Part shown: one piece after another, positions 44,276 to 54,038 of the stretch | How the letters are laid out: the number at the start of each line of letters is the position of its first letter | Numbering within the stretch: position 1 is the stretch's first letter | Assembly (NCBI RefSeq): GCF_030294985.1 | Contig: NZ_AP024718.1 | Location: forward strand, 1,069,001-1,133,000 | Direction of reading: 5' to 3' | Source: Methylomarinovum tepidoasis | GTDB taxonomy: Bacteria; Pseudomonadota; Gammaproteobacteria; Methylococcales; Methylothermaceae | DNA: 64,000 nt | The notes under the pieces: model-generated | What the model was told of the DNA's origin: nothing | The model's input: only the letters and a program-made list of their open reading frames with translations | Database searches by the model: none | Program-made: the position numbers and the translations under genes

Positions 44276-47067
44276 TGGGTTGCACTCGTCAGGGTTTCAA
44301 GCAATGCTTCCGCCTTACGGCGTCCGGGAAAACGGCCTTCGGTCTTGAGCGCCTGTTTCAGGGTGGCGGTTGCCTCGGCCGTCAGCCCGTTTTCCTTCTG
44401 GGCGATGGCCAGATGATAGCGGATTTCCGGGTTGGCCGGGGCCAGTCCGGCGGCGTCCTCCAGGACCCGAAGGGCACGGTTCTTTTGGCCGTTTTCGAGC
44501 AACACCATTCCTAGGGTGTCTACGATCTGGGCGCTTTTGGGAGCTACGGCATAGGCCCGTTCAGCGTATTCCAGCGCCTGTTTGGGATTCTCCTTGCGTA
44601 GCAGCCAAGCCAGGTCGTTTAGAACCAGTGGATTTTTGGGAGCGATCTCCAGGATCCTGGCCAGCGCTTTGCGGGCATCCTGTTCCTGTCCCAGGGCCTG
44701 GTAGAAGCCTGAAAGGAAATAGATCACCAGGGTGTCGTTCGGATATCGCTGATTCCAGTCCTCCAGGGTTTTGACCGTCTCCTCGCGCTTGCCTGCGCGC
44801 CACAGTGCCTTGGCCAGATTGATCGTCAAGGCGCTGGAAGGCTGCCGGGCGAGGGCTTTGCGATAATATTCCGCGGCTTTCTCCGGCTGGTGCTGGCGCC
44901 CCGCCCACCAGCCTTTCAGGGCCAGCACCTCGGGATTGTCAGGGAAGTCCTGGGCCAGGGACGCCAATGCCCGCTGCGCTTCGGCGGTTCTCCCTTCCAG
45001 GGCCAGGAGTTTGGTGTAGGCTAGCCGTGCCGGCAAGAACGCCGGGTTGGCCTTGAGGGCGCTTTCCAGCTCGGTACGCATGTTTTTCAGATCACCGAGC
45101 CGAGCGTAAACCTGGGCGAGCAGGTGGTGAGGCAGGGGCGATCCCGGGGCGACTTTGGCCAGTATCTTGGCGGATTCCAGGGCGCGTCTGGGCTGTTTGG
45201 CCTCGAGTCGGGCCTTGGTCAGCACCGCCAGCAGTTCAGGATGTTTGGGATGGCGGCTCTGCACCTCCTCCAGCAGGGTCAGGCTGCGTTGGGGCTGGCC
45301 GAAGGTGAGGTAATACTTGGCCAGTTCCAGCCGCGGTTGCAGCAGCTCGGGACGCTGCTGGACCAGATCGTTCAGGCGCTGTTCCATCTGTTTGAGATTG
45401 CCTTCGCGGAAGTCCATTTCCGCCAGCCTGAGCTGTGCCCGTGCATTATCGGGATGGGCCTCGAGAACCGCCTCGTAGATGCGCCGCACTTGGTCGAACT
45501 GTTTGTTTTTGTAAGCCAGGCGGGCCAGGTTCTCCCCGGTGACGGGATTGCCGGGATCGAGTTTCCACGCCTGCTCCAGCGCTGCCTTGGCGGCGGCCTC
45601 GTCTCCCTGGGCTATGTGCCACATGGCTTCCAGATTCCAGGGCAGAGGATGGTCGGGCATCTTGGTCTTGAGGCGGTCGATGGCTTCCCTGGCCTTGGTG
45701 AACTGTTTGTCCCGGATATAGATTTTGGCCAGCAGGACGTCAGGTTGGACCAAGTTCGGTTCTTCGGCCAGCGCCTTTTCCAGGAGCCCCACGCCTTCCT
45801 GTTTGAGCCCCGCAGCCAGCATGCCGGTGGCCAGGCGCGCCTTCACGGCCGCCGATCCCGGCTCCAGCTCCGCCATTTTTTCCAGATATTTCATCCCCTC
45901 TTGGGGGTGGCCGCTGGCCAGTTCGATATTGGCCATCAGGTTGAGGGCGAACAGATTGTCCGGTTGGCTCAGAAGCACCGGCATCAGCAGAGAACGGGCG
46001 GCCGCGTAGTCCTTCTGGCGGTACTTGACCAAGGCCAGGGCCTCATGCGTCTGAACGGAGCCTGGAAGCGCGGCTTTGAACCGGCTCAGGCGAGCATCCG
46101 CCTGTTCCAGTTCACCCAGGTTCAGGTGGAGCAGTCCGAGATAGAAATAAGTGAAGGGGTAACGGTCGTTGAGGGCCAGGGCCTGTTCCAGGGATTCCTT
46201 GGCTTCCTCGGTCTTTCCCTGGGTGAACTTGAGATAACCGTCAGCGAAATGGGTGAGGAAAAACTTGGGGGCCTCCCTGTGGAGCATTTCGATGTCCTTG
46301 GCGGCCGCGGCGAATTTTTTCAGGTCGGTCCGCACCAGGGCCCGATTGGCGCGATCCGCGGCATTGTCGGGGCGGTATTTGATGGCCTTGGTGTAGGCTT
46401 CCTCGGCTTGTTTCAATTCACCGTGGCGGCGGTGGAGTTCGGCTTCGAACCGCCACAGGAGCCCGTCCTCAGGGGCCACCTGCAGGGCTTCTTCCACAAG
46501 GCCGAGCGCTTTGTCGGTGTCGCCCTTGGCCGCCGCCAGCCGGGCCAGTCCCAGTTTTCCCCGTGGGTTTTTGGGATCCAGTTCCAGGGCACGGTCGTAT
46601 TCGGCTTTGGCCTTGTCTGCTTTTCCTAGAGCCAGCCAGGCGTTACCGCGATAGGCGGCGAGGGTCGCCTGTACGTGGGGAGGAAGGTTGGGGGGAATGT
46701 CGATCTCGTCGAGTATCTGCTGGTTTTTTCCCTGCAGCAGCAGAGCCTGGGCCAATGGCAGCAACACGGCTTCCTTCGCCAGTCCCAGTTCGACGGCGCG
46801 CCGCAGTTCCTTCTCCGCTGCAGCGCCGTTGCCCGTCTTGAGATAGGCTTCGCTCAGCAGGCGCCGGGCCTCGATGTTGTCCGGATTCTGTTGCAAGGCG
46901 CTTTTGAGCTCGATGGTCGCGGCGCGCAGGTCGCCTTTTTCCTGAAATTCCTTGGCGCGGGCCAAATGCTCGGCATCGCTGAGGGGCTTGGAGCACCCGC
47001 CGGCGAACAGGGCCAGCCAGACAGGTAAGAAGGAAAGCAGTTTGAGAATGCGGGCTTGCAAATGCAT
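44272..47067 (-). CDS. prsT: PEP-CTERM system TPR-repeat lipoprotein PrsT
   Basis: A 931-residue protein with a lipobox (WLALFAGGC, Cys25) and more than twenty TPR-type helical repeats, as in KSALQQNPDNIEARRLLSEA. This fits PrsT of PEP-CTERM/exosortase systems, an outer-membrane-linked partner of unknown mechanism. The start at 47067 is on the divergent side of a 254-bp intergenic region shared with the acyltransferase gene. The stop overlaps the next gene by four bases, so it heads the coiled-coil/nitroreductase/ThiF/methyltransferase run. Confidence 0.9.
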   Translation of the reverse strand: MHLQARILKLLSFLPVWLALFAGGCSKPLSDAEHLARAKEFQEKGDLRAATIELKSALQQNPDNIEARRLLSEAYLKTGNGAAAEKELRRAVELGLAKEAVLLPLAQALLLQGKNQQILDEIDIPPNLPPHVQATLAAYRGNAWLALGKADKAKAEYDRALELDPKNPRGKLGLARLAAAKGDTDKALGLVEEALQVAPEDGLLWRFEAELHRRHGELKQAEEAYTKAIKYRPDNAADRANRALVRTDLKKFAAAAKDIEMLHREAPKFFLTHFADGYLKFTQGKTEEAKESLEQALALNDRYPFTYFYLGLLHLNLGELEQADARLSRFKAALPGSVQTHEALALVKYRQKDYAAARSLLMPVLLSQPDNLFALNLMANIELASGHPQEGMKYLEKMAELEPGSAAVKARLATGMLAAGLKQEGVGLLEKALAEEPNLVQPDVLLAKIYIRDKQFTKAREAIDRLKTKMPDHPLPWNLEAMWHIAQGDEAAAKAALEQAWKLDPGNPVTGENLARLAYKNKQFDQVRRIYEAVLEAHPDNARAQLRLAEMDFREGNLKQMEQRLNDLVQQRPELLQPRLELAKYYLTFGQPQRSLTLLEEVQSRHPKHPELLAVLTKARLEAKQPRRALESAKILAKVAPGSPLPHHLLAQVYARLGDLKNMRTELESALKANPAFLPARLAYTKLLALEGRTAEAQRALASLAQDFPDNPEVLALKGWWAGRQHQPEKAAEYYRKALARQPSSALTINLAKALWRAGKREETVKTLEDWNQRYPNDTLVIYFLSGFYQALGQEQDARKALARILEIAPKNPLVLNDLAWLLRKENPKQALEYAERAYAVAPKSAQIVDTLGMVLLENGQKNRALRVLEDAAGLAPANPEIRYHLAIAQKENGLTAEATATLKQALKTEGRFPGRRKAEALLETLTSATQ

Positions 47068-47321
47068 GGAGAGGTTCCTCAGGGTCGATAGTCGTCGGAA
47101 TTTTTACGGCCATGAACTGCCTCGGTGCGATGGCCGCTTGCCACTTTGGGAGCAGTCTGCCCCGGATAGCTCTGAACCGCAACCCCGTCTGGCTCAGGTG
47201 CTTGATGGGTGGTTTCCTCAATCTGCAAGAATAGTCCGAAACGCGACCGGCTGCAGCGCCGGCGATTGCGGAGATTGTGGACTAGACTTGGGAATAGGGT
47301 AATTGTTCAGGCTGAAAATCC
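47068..47321. promoter_or_regulatory. Divergent regulatory region between prsT and the acyltransferase gene
   Basis: This 254-bp non-coding gap must hold promoters for both units. I searched it for sigma-54 spacing (GG-N10-GC) on both strands and found none. No clear palindrome or terminator stands out. Confidence 0.5.
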
Positions 47322-48110
47322 ATGACGAACGGCAAGGATGGTGCACTGGCGGCCGCCGATCCACGGCAGGTAGATCTGCATCGGGTCTTCTACCGGTATT
47401 TCGACATCCTCCCGGCCGACAGCGAGGCGCTGCGGCGCGAGGTTTACAAGCTGCGGTTCCAGGTCTATTGCGTGGAGACGGGGTTCGAGCGCGCCGAGGA
47501 CTGTCCGGAGGTGATCGAAAATGGCCGGCCGGTGAATCTGGAGACGGACGAATATGACGCCCGTTCGGCCCATTATCTGGTGCGCCACCGCCGCACCGGG
47601 CTGTATGCCGCCACCGTGCGTCTGGTGTTGCCCGATCCGGCGGACATCATGGCGTCGTATCCCATCGAGAAGCACTGCCCGTTGGATGAGCCGGTCACCG
47701 ATCCTGCGGTGCGCCGCCATCTGGCGGAGATCTCCCGTTTCGCCGTCTCCAAGGAGTTCAAGCGCCGCCGCGGTGAGCAGAAGACCCTGGCGGGCATCGG
47801 CCCCGAGCCGGAAGTCTATTTCGCGCCGGACGAGCGCCGCCTGCTGCCCCACATGACCGTGGGGCTGTTCGCCGGCATCGTGCGCATGACCCGAGCCCAT
47901 GACATCACCCACTGGTATGCAGTGATGGAACCTGCGCTGCTGCGGCTGCTACGCCTGTTCGGCATCCGCTTTTTGCCCATCGGCCCGGACGTGGATTACC
48001 ACGGCCTGCGCCGCCCCTGTCTGGCCGAGGTGGACAAGGTGCTGCCGATGATCCGGAAGGTCAACCGGCCGGTGTGGGAGCTGATCACCGACCGGGGCAG
48101 ATACGCCTAG
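47322..48110 (+). CDS. PEP-CTERM/exosortase system-associated acyltransferase
   Basis: The 262-residue protein belongs to the GNAT/LuxI-like acyltransferases found with PEP-CTERM systems. Visible features are LRREVYKLRFQVYCVETGFE (as in autoinducer synthases), VRHRRTGLYAATVRLVLPDP, AEISRFAVSKEFKRRRGEQ and ITHWYAVMEPALLRLLRLFG. It probably makes an N-acyl amino acid or similar from acyl-ACP; the product is unknown. It is divergent from prsT. Its stop codon overlaps the end of a convergent coiled-coil gene. Confidence 0.9.
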   Translation: MTNGKDGALAAADPRQVDLHRVFYRYFDILPADSEALRREVYKLRFQVYCVETGFERAEDCPEVIENGRPVNLETDEYDARSAHYLVRHRRTGLYAATVRLVLPDPADIMASYPIEKHCPLDEPVTDPAVRRHLAEISRFAVSKEFKRRRGEQKTLAGIGPEPEVYFAPDERRLLPHMTVGLFAGIVRMTRAHDITHWYAVMEPALLRLLRLFGIRFLPIGPDVDYHGLRRPCLAEVDKVLPMIRKVNRPVWELITDRGRYA

Positions 48111-48415
48111 ATGAAGAACGCCTTCAGTACCAGGGAGATGACGCCGGCCAGCAGCAGGGATAGCATCCAGTGATGCAGCCGTAACTGGGATTCGATCTGG
48201 CCGGAGCGTTTCTCGAAACGCTTTTCCAGATCCGTCAGCCGGGTATCGATGCGGCTCTCCAGCTCGACGAATTGCTGTTCGTACTTGGCGTCGAATTCCA
48301 CCAACCGCTGTCCGAACTTGCGTTCCATCTGCTCGAAGCGCAGGTTCATTTCCTGCTCCAGCCGCTCGAGATCGCGGATGGTGGCCACATCGGAGGTGGT
48401 CAGGGCCGATGCCAT
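48107..48415 (-). CDS. Small coiled-coil protein with C-terminal membrane anchor
   Basis: A 102-residue protein. An N-terminal coiled coil (RDLERLEQEMNLRFEQMERK, then FVELESRIDTRLTDLEKRFE) is followed by a single hydrophobic tail (WMLSLLLAGVISLVLKAFFI). The plan matches the proteins at 33919 and 43604. The ATG at 48415 is preferred over an in-frame TTG at 48451. It ends four bases inside the convergent acyltransferase gene. Confidence 0.65.
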   Translation of the reverse strand: MASALTTSDVATIRDLERLEQEMNLRFEQMERKFGQRLVEFDAKYEQQFVELESRIDTRLTDLEKRFEKRSGQIESQLRLHHWMLSLLLAGVISLVLKAFFI

Positions 48416-48467
48416 GGCCGCAGTATAGCGCAGCGCCGCTGCCCCATCCAACCGCCCGCCGAAGTTC

Positions 48468-48476
48468 TGCTACAAT
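48468..48476 (+). promoter_or_regulatory. Extended -10 promoter candidate for hemC
   Basis: TGCTACAAT (extended -10) lies 30 bases before the hemC GTG. No good -35 element is seen, as is common for extended -10 promoters. Confidence 0.5.
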
Positions 48477-48506
48477 GCCGGGCTGGCAAACCCCAGAGCA
48501 GTTTCC

Positions 48507-49430
48507 GTGACCGACATCGTTCGCATCGCCACCCGCAGAAGTCCCCTGGCCCTGTGGCAGGCCGAGCACGTGGCCGGCCTGTTGCGCCGCCACCATCCCG
48601 GCCTGGAAGTGGAACTGGTGAAGATGGTGACCCAGGGGGACCGGATTCTCGACGCCCCACTGGCCAAGGTCGGCGGCAAGGGGCTGTTCGTCAAGGAGCT
48701 GGAACAGGGGCTGCTGGACGGCCGCGCCGATCTCGCCGTCCATTCCATGAAGGACGTACCGGTGGAGTTGCCGCCGGGGCTGCACATCGGCGCCGTCCTG
48801 GCACGGGAGGATCCCCGCGACGCCCTGGTCAGCCTGAATTTCCCCGATCTCGAAGCGTTGCCGCCGGACGCCCGCGTTGGCACCTCCAGCCTGCGGCGCC
48901 AATGCCAGCTGCGCCAGCGTTTTCCCGGCTGGCGCATCGCCTCGCTGCGCGGCAACGTCGGCACCCGCCTGGACAAGCTGGCGGCAGGCGGGTTCGACGC
49001 CATCGTTCTCGCCGCCGCAGGGCTGGTGCGTCTGGGCGAGGAAGGCCGCATCACCCAGTGGCTCGATCCCGACCTGTGCCTGCCGGCTATCGGCCAGGGC
49101 GCCATCGGTATCGAGTGCCGCCGGGACGATGCCCGCATCCACGAGCTGATCGCCCCGCTGCACCATGCCGATACCGCCGTCTGCGTCGCCGCCGAACGGG
49201 CCCTCAACGCGCGCCTGCAGGGAGGCTGCCAGGTGCCGATCGCCGGTTTCGCGGTGCTGGAAGGAGGGCGGTTGTGGCTGCGCGGCCGGGTCGGGCGTCC
49301 GGACGGCACCCTGCTGCTGAAAGCGGAGACGGAAGGAGCACCGTCTGCGGCCGAGGCGCTGGGAACGGGGTTGGCGGAGACGCTCCTGGCTCGGGGCGCC
49401 GATGCCATCCTGCGGGCGGTCTATGGCTGA
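48507..49430 (+). CDS. hemC: Hydroxymethylbilane synthase (porphobilinogen deaminase)
   Basis: A 307-residue enzyme that joins four porphobilinogen molecules. Motifs: [40 protein letters not shown], the active-site loop [14 protein letters not shown], and [19 protein letters not shown] with the Cys that holds the dipyrromethane cofactor. The start is a GTG. It leads hemC-hemD-hemX-hemY, and its 3' end overlaps hemD by eight bases. Confidence 0.97.
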   Translation: MTDIVRIATRRSPLALWQAEHVAGLLRRHHPGLEVELVKMVTQGDRILDAPLAKVGGKGLFVKELEQGLLDGRADLAVHSMKDVPVELPPGLHIGAVLAREDPRDALVSLNFPDLEALPPDARVGTSSLRRQCQLRQRFPGWRIASLRGNVGTRLDKLAAGGFDAIVLAAAGLVRLGEEGRITQWLDPDLCLPAIGQGAIGIECRRDDARIHELIAPLHHADTAVCVAAERALNARLQGGCQVPIAGFAVLEGGRLWLRGRVGRPDGTLLLKAETEGAPSAAEALGTGLAETLLARGADAILRAVYG

Positions 49431-50157
49431 GCCGCTGGCCGGCAGGCGGGTGCTGGTGACCCGCCCTGAACACCAGGCGGAAAACCTCTGCCGCCTGCTG
49501 CGCGCCCGCGGCGCCGAGCCCTGGCCGTGTCCGATGCTGAGACTGGCGCCGCTGCCGCCGCCGTCCCCGGCGTGGTGGCAGGGTTACGACTGGCTGATCT
49601 TCGTCAGCGCCAACGCGGTGCGTTTCGCACGCGATGCAGGGCTGCCGGCGCGGATTGCGGCCAAGGTGGCGGCCATCGGCCGGGCCACCGCGGCCGCCCT
49701 GGAAAAGTCCAGGTTGACGGTAGCCTGTCAGGCGCCGCCGCCGTATACTTCTGAAAGTTTGCTGACGCTGCCCGTGTGGGATGAAATCGGCGGCCGGCGG
49801 GTGCTCATCGTCCGTGGCCGGGGCGGGCGCCCCGAATTGGGGCAAGCTCTGGCCCGGCGTGGGGCCGAGGTGGCCTGTGCGGAACTGTACCGCCGCCTGC
49901 CGCCGGCGCCGGAGAGCGTGACCCGGCTGCACGAGGGCCTTGCGGCCGGTCTCGATGCCGTCCTGGTCAGCAGCGGCGAGGTGCTGGCCAATCTGATCGC
50001 GGCGGCGGGGGCACGGCTTCGGGAGCTTCCGCTGGTGGCGCCCAGCGAGCGGGTGGCGGCGCAGGCCCGGCAGGCGGGTTTCGAAGATGTGACCGTCGCC
50101 GCCTCGGCCTTGGACGAGGTCATGGTGGCGGCGTTGCAACGGCGATTGACTGAGTAG
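49423..50157 (+). CDS. hemD: Uroporphyrinogen-III synthase
   Basis: A 244-residue protein with the two-domain layout of HemD. It begins [20 protein letters not shown], has [38 protein letters not shown] and [18 protein letters not shown]. It closes hydroxymethylbilane with D-ring inversion. The ATG at 49423 overlaps the hemC stop. This family is poorly conserved, but position and these segments make the call safe. Confidence 0.9.
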   Translation: MAEPLAGRRVLVTRPEHQAENLCRLLRARGAEPWPCPMLRLAPLPPPSPAWWQGYDWLIFVSANAVRFARDAGLPARIAAKVAAIGRATAAALEKSRLTVACQAPPPYTSESLLTLPVWDEIGGRRVLIVRGRGGRPELGQALARRGAEVACAELYRRLPPAPESVTRLHEGLAAGLDAVLVSSGEVLANLIAAAGARLRELPLVAPSERVAAQARQAGFEDVTVAASALDEVMVAALQRRLTE

Positions 50158-50168
50158 GTGGAAGCGAT

Positions 50169-51308
50169 ATGGCGGATATGGTTCCGGAAGACGAGTTCGA
50201 AGACGAGGGCCTGGGAAAACTGGGTCTGTGGATCACCATCGTCGTGGTCCTGCTGATTCTGGCGCTCGGCGGCGGCGGTTACTATCTGTTTCAGAAACTG
50301 CGCAGCGAGCAGGCGGGCCTGGGTGGGGCGGTCGGCAAGGAATCCCAGCGGGTGCTGGAGCTGACCCATCAGGTGACCACCCTGCAGAGGGAGATCGCCC
50401 TGATCCACCGTCAGATCACCGACCTCGACGCCAGGCAGGCCGCCCAGCAGCAGCGCTGGCGCCAGATGCTCGACGAGCAGGCCAAGGTGTTCGACGCCAA
50501 GCTAGAGGCCCTGGAGAAGAAGCTGGAAAACAGCCACGCCAAGCTCGCTACCCAGATCCAGGCCCTGGGGCGGCAGATCAGCCGCACCCGTACCGACGTG
50601 ATGCTGGCCGATGCCGAATACCTCCTCAGCGTCGCCAACCAGAAGCTGCGCCTGACCGGCGACGTGCAGGCGGCCCTACGGGCGATGGAGGCGGCCGACG
50701 AACTGTTGCGCCAGAGCGGCGATCCGGCGGCGTTCAAGGTGCGCGAGGCCCTGGTGAAGGAGATCGCCGCGCTCCGCAAGGTGAAACAGCCCGACGTGGT
50801 CGGGGTGTCGGCCCAGCTCCTGGCCCTGGAGGAACAGGTCAGTCAGCTTCCCCTCTACCTGCCGCACATGGGCAAGGTGGCCGAAGGCCAGCAGAAAGCC
50901 CATCCCAGCGATCAGGACATCATCGAACAGTGGAAGGAGGTGCTCACCATCCGCCGCCGTAAGACCGAGCGCCCGGTGGAGGCGATCCTGACTCCGGAAG
51001 AGGTGGAAGCCATCCGTCATGCCCTGATCCTCAAGCTGGAGACCGCCCGTTTCGCCGCGGTCCGTGGCGCGCCCGATCTCTATCGCAGCAGCCTGGAAGC
51101 GGCCAGGCAGTGGGTCCAACAGCATTTCGACACCAAGGCCAGGCAGGTGCAGGATTTCCTCGCCGCGCTCGACCGATTGGCGCAGCAGCCGGTGGCGGTG
51201 CAGCTGCCGGAGATCGGCCAGTCGCTCAAGCTGCTGCGCCATCTGCCGCAACTGCGGCTGGATCTTGAGCGTCTCGATGGTGCGGTGCCTGTCGCACCGG
51301 TCCAGTAA
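50169..51308 (+). CDS. hemX: HemX-like protein of the haem operon
   Basis: The 379-residue protein has one N-terminal membrane segment (LGLWITIVVVLLILALGGGG, about residues 17-36) and a long coiled coil (residues 50-130), followed by a helical domain. It resembles the HemX proteins that sit between hemD and hemY in gammaproteobacteria. They are sometimes annotated as uroporphyrinogen-III C-methyltransferase but lack the methyltransferase fold, and I see none here. Its role is unclear. A ribosome site-like GTGGAAGCG precedes the start. Confidence 0.9.
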   Translation: MADMVPEDEFEDEGLGKLGLWITIVVVLLILALGGGGYYLFQKLRSEQAGLGGAVGKESQRVLELTHQVTTLQREIALIHRQITDLDARQAAQQQRWRQMLDEQAKVFDAKLEALEKKLENSHAKLATQIQALGRQISRTRTDVMLADAEYLLSVANQKLRLTGDVQAALRAMEAADELLRQSGDPAAFKVREALVKEIAALRKVKQPDVVGVSAQLLALEEQVSQLPLYLPHMGKVAEGQQKAHPSDQDIIEQWKEVLTIRRRKTERPVEAILTPEEVEAIRHALILKLETARFAAVRGAPDLYRSSLEAARQWVQQHFDTKARQVQDFLAALDRLAQQPVAVQLPEIGQSLKLLRHLPQLRLDLERLDGAVPVAPVQ

Positions 51309-51323
51309 CCCACGGAGGCGAGG

Positions 51324-52571
51324 ATGGAAGCGCTGAAGAAACAGCTCATCATCTGGTCGGCGGTGCTCCTGGCCGCCGTGGCGGCCGCCTTCCTGCTGCC
51401 GCGGCTGAAGCTGCTCCAAGACGCCGGTTACGTGCTCATCGGCTGGGGGCGGTGGGAAATCGAGCTGACCGCCGTCACCCTGATCCTGATCTTCATCATT
51501 GGCTTCGTCCTGTTCTATGCCGCCATCCGTCTCACCGCCCTGCTGATCCGCCTGCCGGCCCTGCTGCGCCAGCGCAGGGAGCAGGCCCAGGCCGACGCCG
51601 CTTTCCAGAAGCTGCTTCACGGCCTCAAGGAAGCGGCCGAGGGCAACTGGGAACAGGCCGAGAAGGTCCTGATCGAGGGGGCGGCGCTGAGCGGTCAGGC
51701 GCTGGTTCATTACCTCACCGCCGCCCGCGCCGCCCACCAGCGTGGGGCCCTGAGGCAGCGCGACGAATACCTGAAGAAGGCGCGCGAGGTCGAGCCCGAC
51801 GCCGAGGTGGCGGTCAAGCTTACCGAAGCCGAGCTACATGTGGCCAACGAAGATTTCGACAAGGCGCTCAAATCGCTGCAACGGCTGGAGAAAATCGCGC
51901 CTGCCAACGCCCAGGCGCTGCGGCTGATGCACCAGGTCTATACCCGCCTGGGGAAATGGGACGCCCTGACCAAGTTGCTGCCGCGCCTGCGCAAGAATCA
52001 GGCGCTCTTGGAAGCCGAGGTCCGCCTGATGGAGCTGGAGGCCTACAGCGCCCTGCTGCGTGAGGCGGCCAAAACCCACGATCCCAAGGCCCTGGAGGAA
52101 GCTTGGCAGAAGATCCCCGATCCCCTGCGCAAGGAGGCCGATCTGCAGGCCATCTACTTCGCCGCCATGATAGAAGCCGGGGCCGGGGAGGCCGTCGAGT
52201 CGGAATTGCGCCGTACCCTGACCCGCCACTGGAACGAAACCCTGCTGGTACTCTACGGCGCCCTGGAGCTGCCGGACGCCGCCGCCCAGCTGGCCCACGC
52301 CGAGACCTGGCTCAAACGCCACGGCGACGATCCCATTCTGCTGCGGGTACTGGGCAAGCTTGCCCTGCGCGCCGGCGAACCGGACAAGGCCGAGGATTAT
52401 CTCACCCGCAGCCTGGAGAAGCAGCCGACGGCCGAAACCTACCGGCTGCTGGGTGACCTGTTCCTGCAGCGGGGCGAGAGCGACAAGGCCGCCGAATGCT
52501 ACCGCCGTGGCCTAATGCTGGCTTCCAAGGCGGTGATCGAGGAGGTCGAGGCCCATCCGGAGGGTGGGTGA
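51324..52571 (+). CDS. hemY: HemY, TPR membrane protein of the haem operon
   Basis: A 415-residue inner-membrane protein with two N-terminal membrane segments (LIIWSAVLLAAVAAAFLLPR and VTLILIFIIGFVLFYAAIRL) and a TPR domain (FDKALKSLQRLEKIAPANAQ, then ETYRLLGDLFLQRGESDKAA). This is the gammaproteobacterial HemY, not protoporphyrinogen oxidase of the same name. It probably scaffolds haem enzymes. It ends right against the convergent ubiD, with no spacer and no obvious terminator. Confidence 0.92.
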   Translation: MEALKKQLIIWSAVLLAAVAAAFLLPRLKLLQDAGYVLIGWGRWEIELTAVTLILIFIIGFVLFYAAIRLTALLIRLPALLRQRREQAQADAAFQKLLHGLKEAAEGNWEQAEKVLIEGAALSGQALVHYLTAARAAHQRGALRQRDEYLKKAREVEPDAEVAVKLTEAELHVANEDFDKALKSLQRLEKIAPANAQALRLMHQVYTRLGKWDALTKLLPRLRKNQALLEAEVRLMELEAYSALLREAAKTHDPKALEEAWQKIPDPLRKEADLQAIYFAAMIEAGAGEAVESELRRTLTRHWNETLLVLYGALELPDAAAQLAHAETWLKRHGDDPILLRVLGKLALRAGEPDKAEDYLTRSLEKQPTAETYRLLGDLFLQRGESDKAAECYRRGLMLASKAVIEEVEAHPEGG

Positions 52572-54038
52572 TCACTCGATCCCCAACGCCTCCCAGATCT
52601 CGTCCACCCGCCGTTTCACTTCCGGGTCCATGACGATGGGACGGCCCCACTCGCGGGTCGTCTCTCCTGGCCATTTGTTGGTGGCGTCGAAACCGATCTT
52701 CGAGCCCAATCCCGCCACCGGCGAGGCGAAGTCGAGATAGTCGATGGGGGTGTGCTCGATGACGGTGATGTCGCGGGCCGGGTCCATGCGGGTGGTCATG
52801 GCCCAGATCACGTCCTTCCAGTCGCGGATGTCGATGTCGTCGTCGGTGACGATGACGAACTTGGTGTACATGAACTGGCGCAGGAACGACCACAGCCCCA
52901 GCATCACCCGCTTGGCATGGCCGGGATACTGCTTCTTCATGCTGATGACGGCCAGGCGGTAGGAGCAGCCCTCCGGCGGCAGGTAGAAATCGGTGATCTC
53001 CGGAAACTGCTTCTGCAGCAGGGGCACGAACACCTCGTTGAGGGCCACGCCGAGCACCGCCGGTTCGTCCGGGGGGCGGCCGGTGTAGGTGCTGTGGTAG
53101 ATGGGATTGCGGCGCTGGGTGATGCACTCGATGGTGAACACCGGGAAGGTTTCTACCTCGTTGTAATAGCCGGTGTGGTCGCCGAAGGGGCCCTCCGGGG
53201 CGGTCTCCCCCGGATGGATGAACCCCTCCAGGACGATTTCGGCGCTGGCCGGCACCTGCAGGTCTGACAGCCTCGCTTTCGCCACCTCGGTCTTGCCGCC
53301 CCGCAACAGACCGGCGAAGGCGTATTCCGACAGGGTGTCGGGCACCGGGGTCACCGCCCCCAGGATGGTGGCGGGATCGGCCCCCAGGGCCACGGCCACG
53401 GGAAACGGCTCGCCGGGATGCGCCTTCTGCCAGTCGGCGAAATCCAGCGCTCCGCCGCGGTGGGCCAGCCAGCGCATGATGACCTTGTTGCGCCCCAGGA
53501 CCTGCATGCGGTAAATGCCCAGATTCTGGCGCTCCTTGAACGGTCCCCGGGTGATGACCAGGGGCCAGGTGATGAGGGGGCCGGCGTCCTGGGGCCAGCA
53601 AGTCTGGATCGGATAGCGCCCAAGGTCCACCTCGGCGCCTTCGAAGATTTCCTCGTGGCAGGGGGCGTGGCGCACCACCTTCGGCGTCATGTTGAGCACC
53701 TGCCTGAAGATCGGCAGCTTGTCGAAGGCGTCCTTCATGCCCTTGGGCGGATCCGGTTCCTTGAGGAAGGCCAGCAGTTTGCCCACCTCCCGCAGGGCCG
53801 CCACCGATTCCTCCCCCATCCCCAGGGCCACCCGCTCCGGGGTGCCGAACAGATTGCCCAGCAGGGGGATATTAGAGCCCTTGGGGTTCTCGAACAGCAG
53901 CGCCGGCCCCCCGCGTTTCAGGGTGCGGTCGCAGATCTCGGTGATTTCCAGGAACGGGTCCACCTCGAGGGCGATGCGTTTAAGCTGGCCCCGCTGTTCC
54001 AGCAGGCGGAGGAAGTCGCGCAGGTCACGGTATTTCAT
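52572..54038 (-). CDS. ubiD: 4-hydroxy-3-polyprenylbenzoate decarboxylase UbiD
   Basis: The 488-residue protein is full length for UbiD. It starts [20 protein letters not shown], has [37 protein letters not shown] with the acidic and metal-binding residues, and [20 protein letters not shown]. It removes the carboxyl in ubiquinone synthesis and needs the prenylated FMN made by UbiX, which is not in the window. The ATG at 54038 overlaps the stop of the EEP-family gene by four bases. It is the last gene of a leftward overlapping run. Confidence 0.95.
   Translation of the reverse strand: MKYRDLRDFLRLLEQRGQLKRIALEVDPFLEITEICDRTLKRGGPALLFENPKGSNIPLLGNLFGTPERVALGMGEESVAALREVGKLLAFLKEPDPPKGMKDAFDKLPIFRQVLNMTPKVVRHAPCHEEIFEGAEVDLGRYPIQTCWPQDAGPLITWPLVITRGPFKERQNLGIYRMQVLGRNKVIMRWLAHRGGALDFADWQKAHPGEPFPVAVALGADPATILGAVTPVPDTLSEYAFAGLLRGGKTEVAKARLSDLQVPASAEIVLEGFIHPGETAPEGPFGDHTGYYNEVETFPVFTIECITQRRNPIYHSTYTGRPPDEPAVLGVALNEVFVPLLQKQFPEITDFYLPPEGCSYRLAVISMKKQYPGHAKRVMLGLWSFLRQFMYTKFVIVTDDDIDIRDWKDVIWAMTTRMDPARDITVIEHTPIDYLDFASPVAGLGSKIGFDATNKWPGETTREWGRPIVMDPEVKRRVDEIWEALGIE

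Noticed and set aside
42564-44285. 573-codon frame joining the nitroreductase-like gene with the repeat region
   Set aside because: The 54-bp units keep every frame open, so the upstream part is a frame-shifted reading of the coiled-coil repeats. The ATG at 43607 is the natural start.
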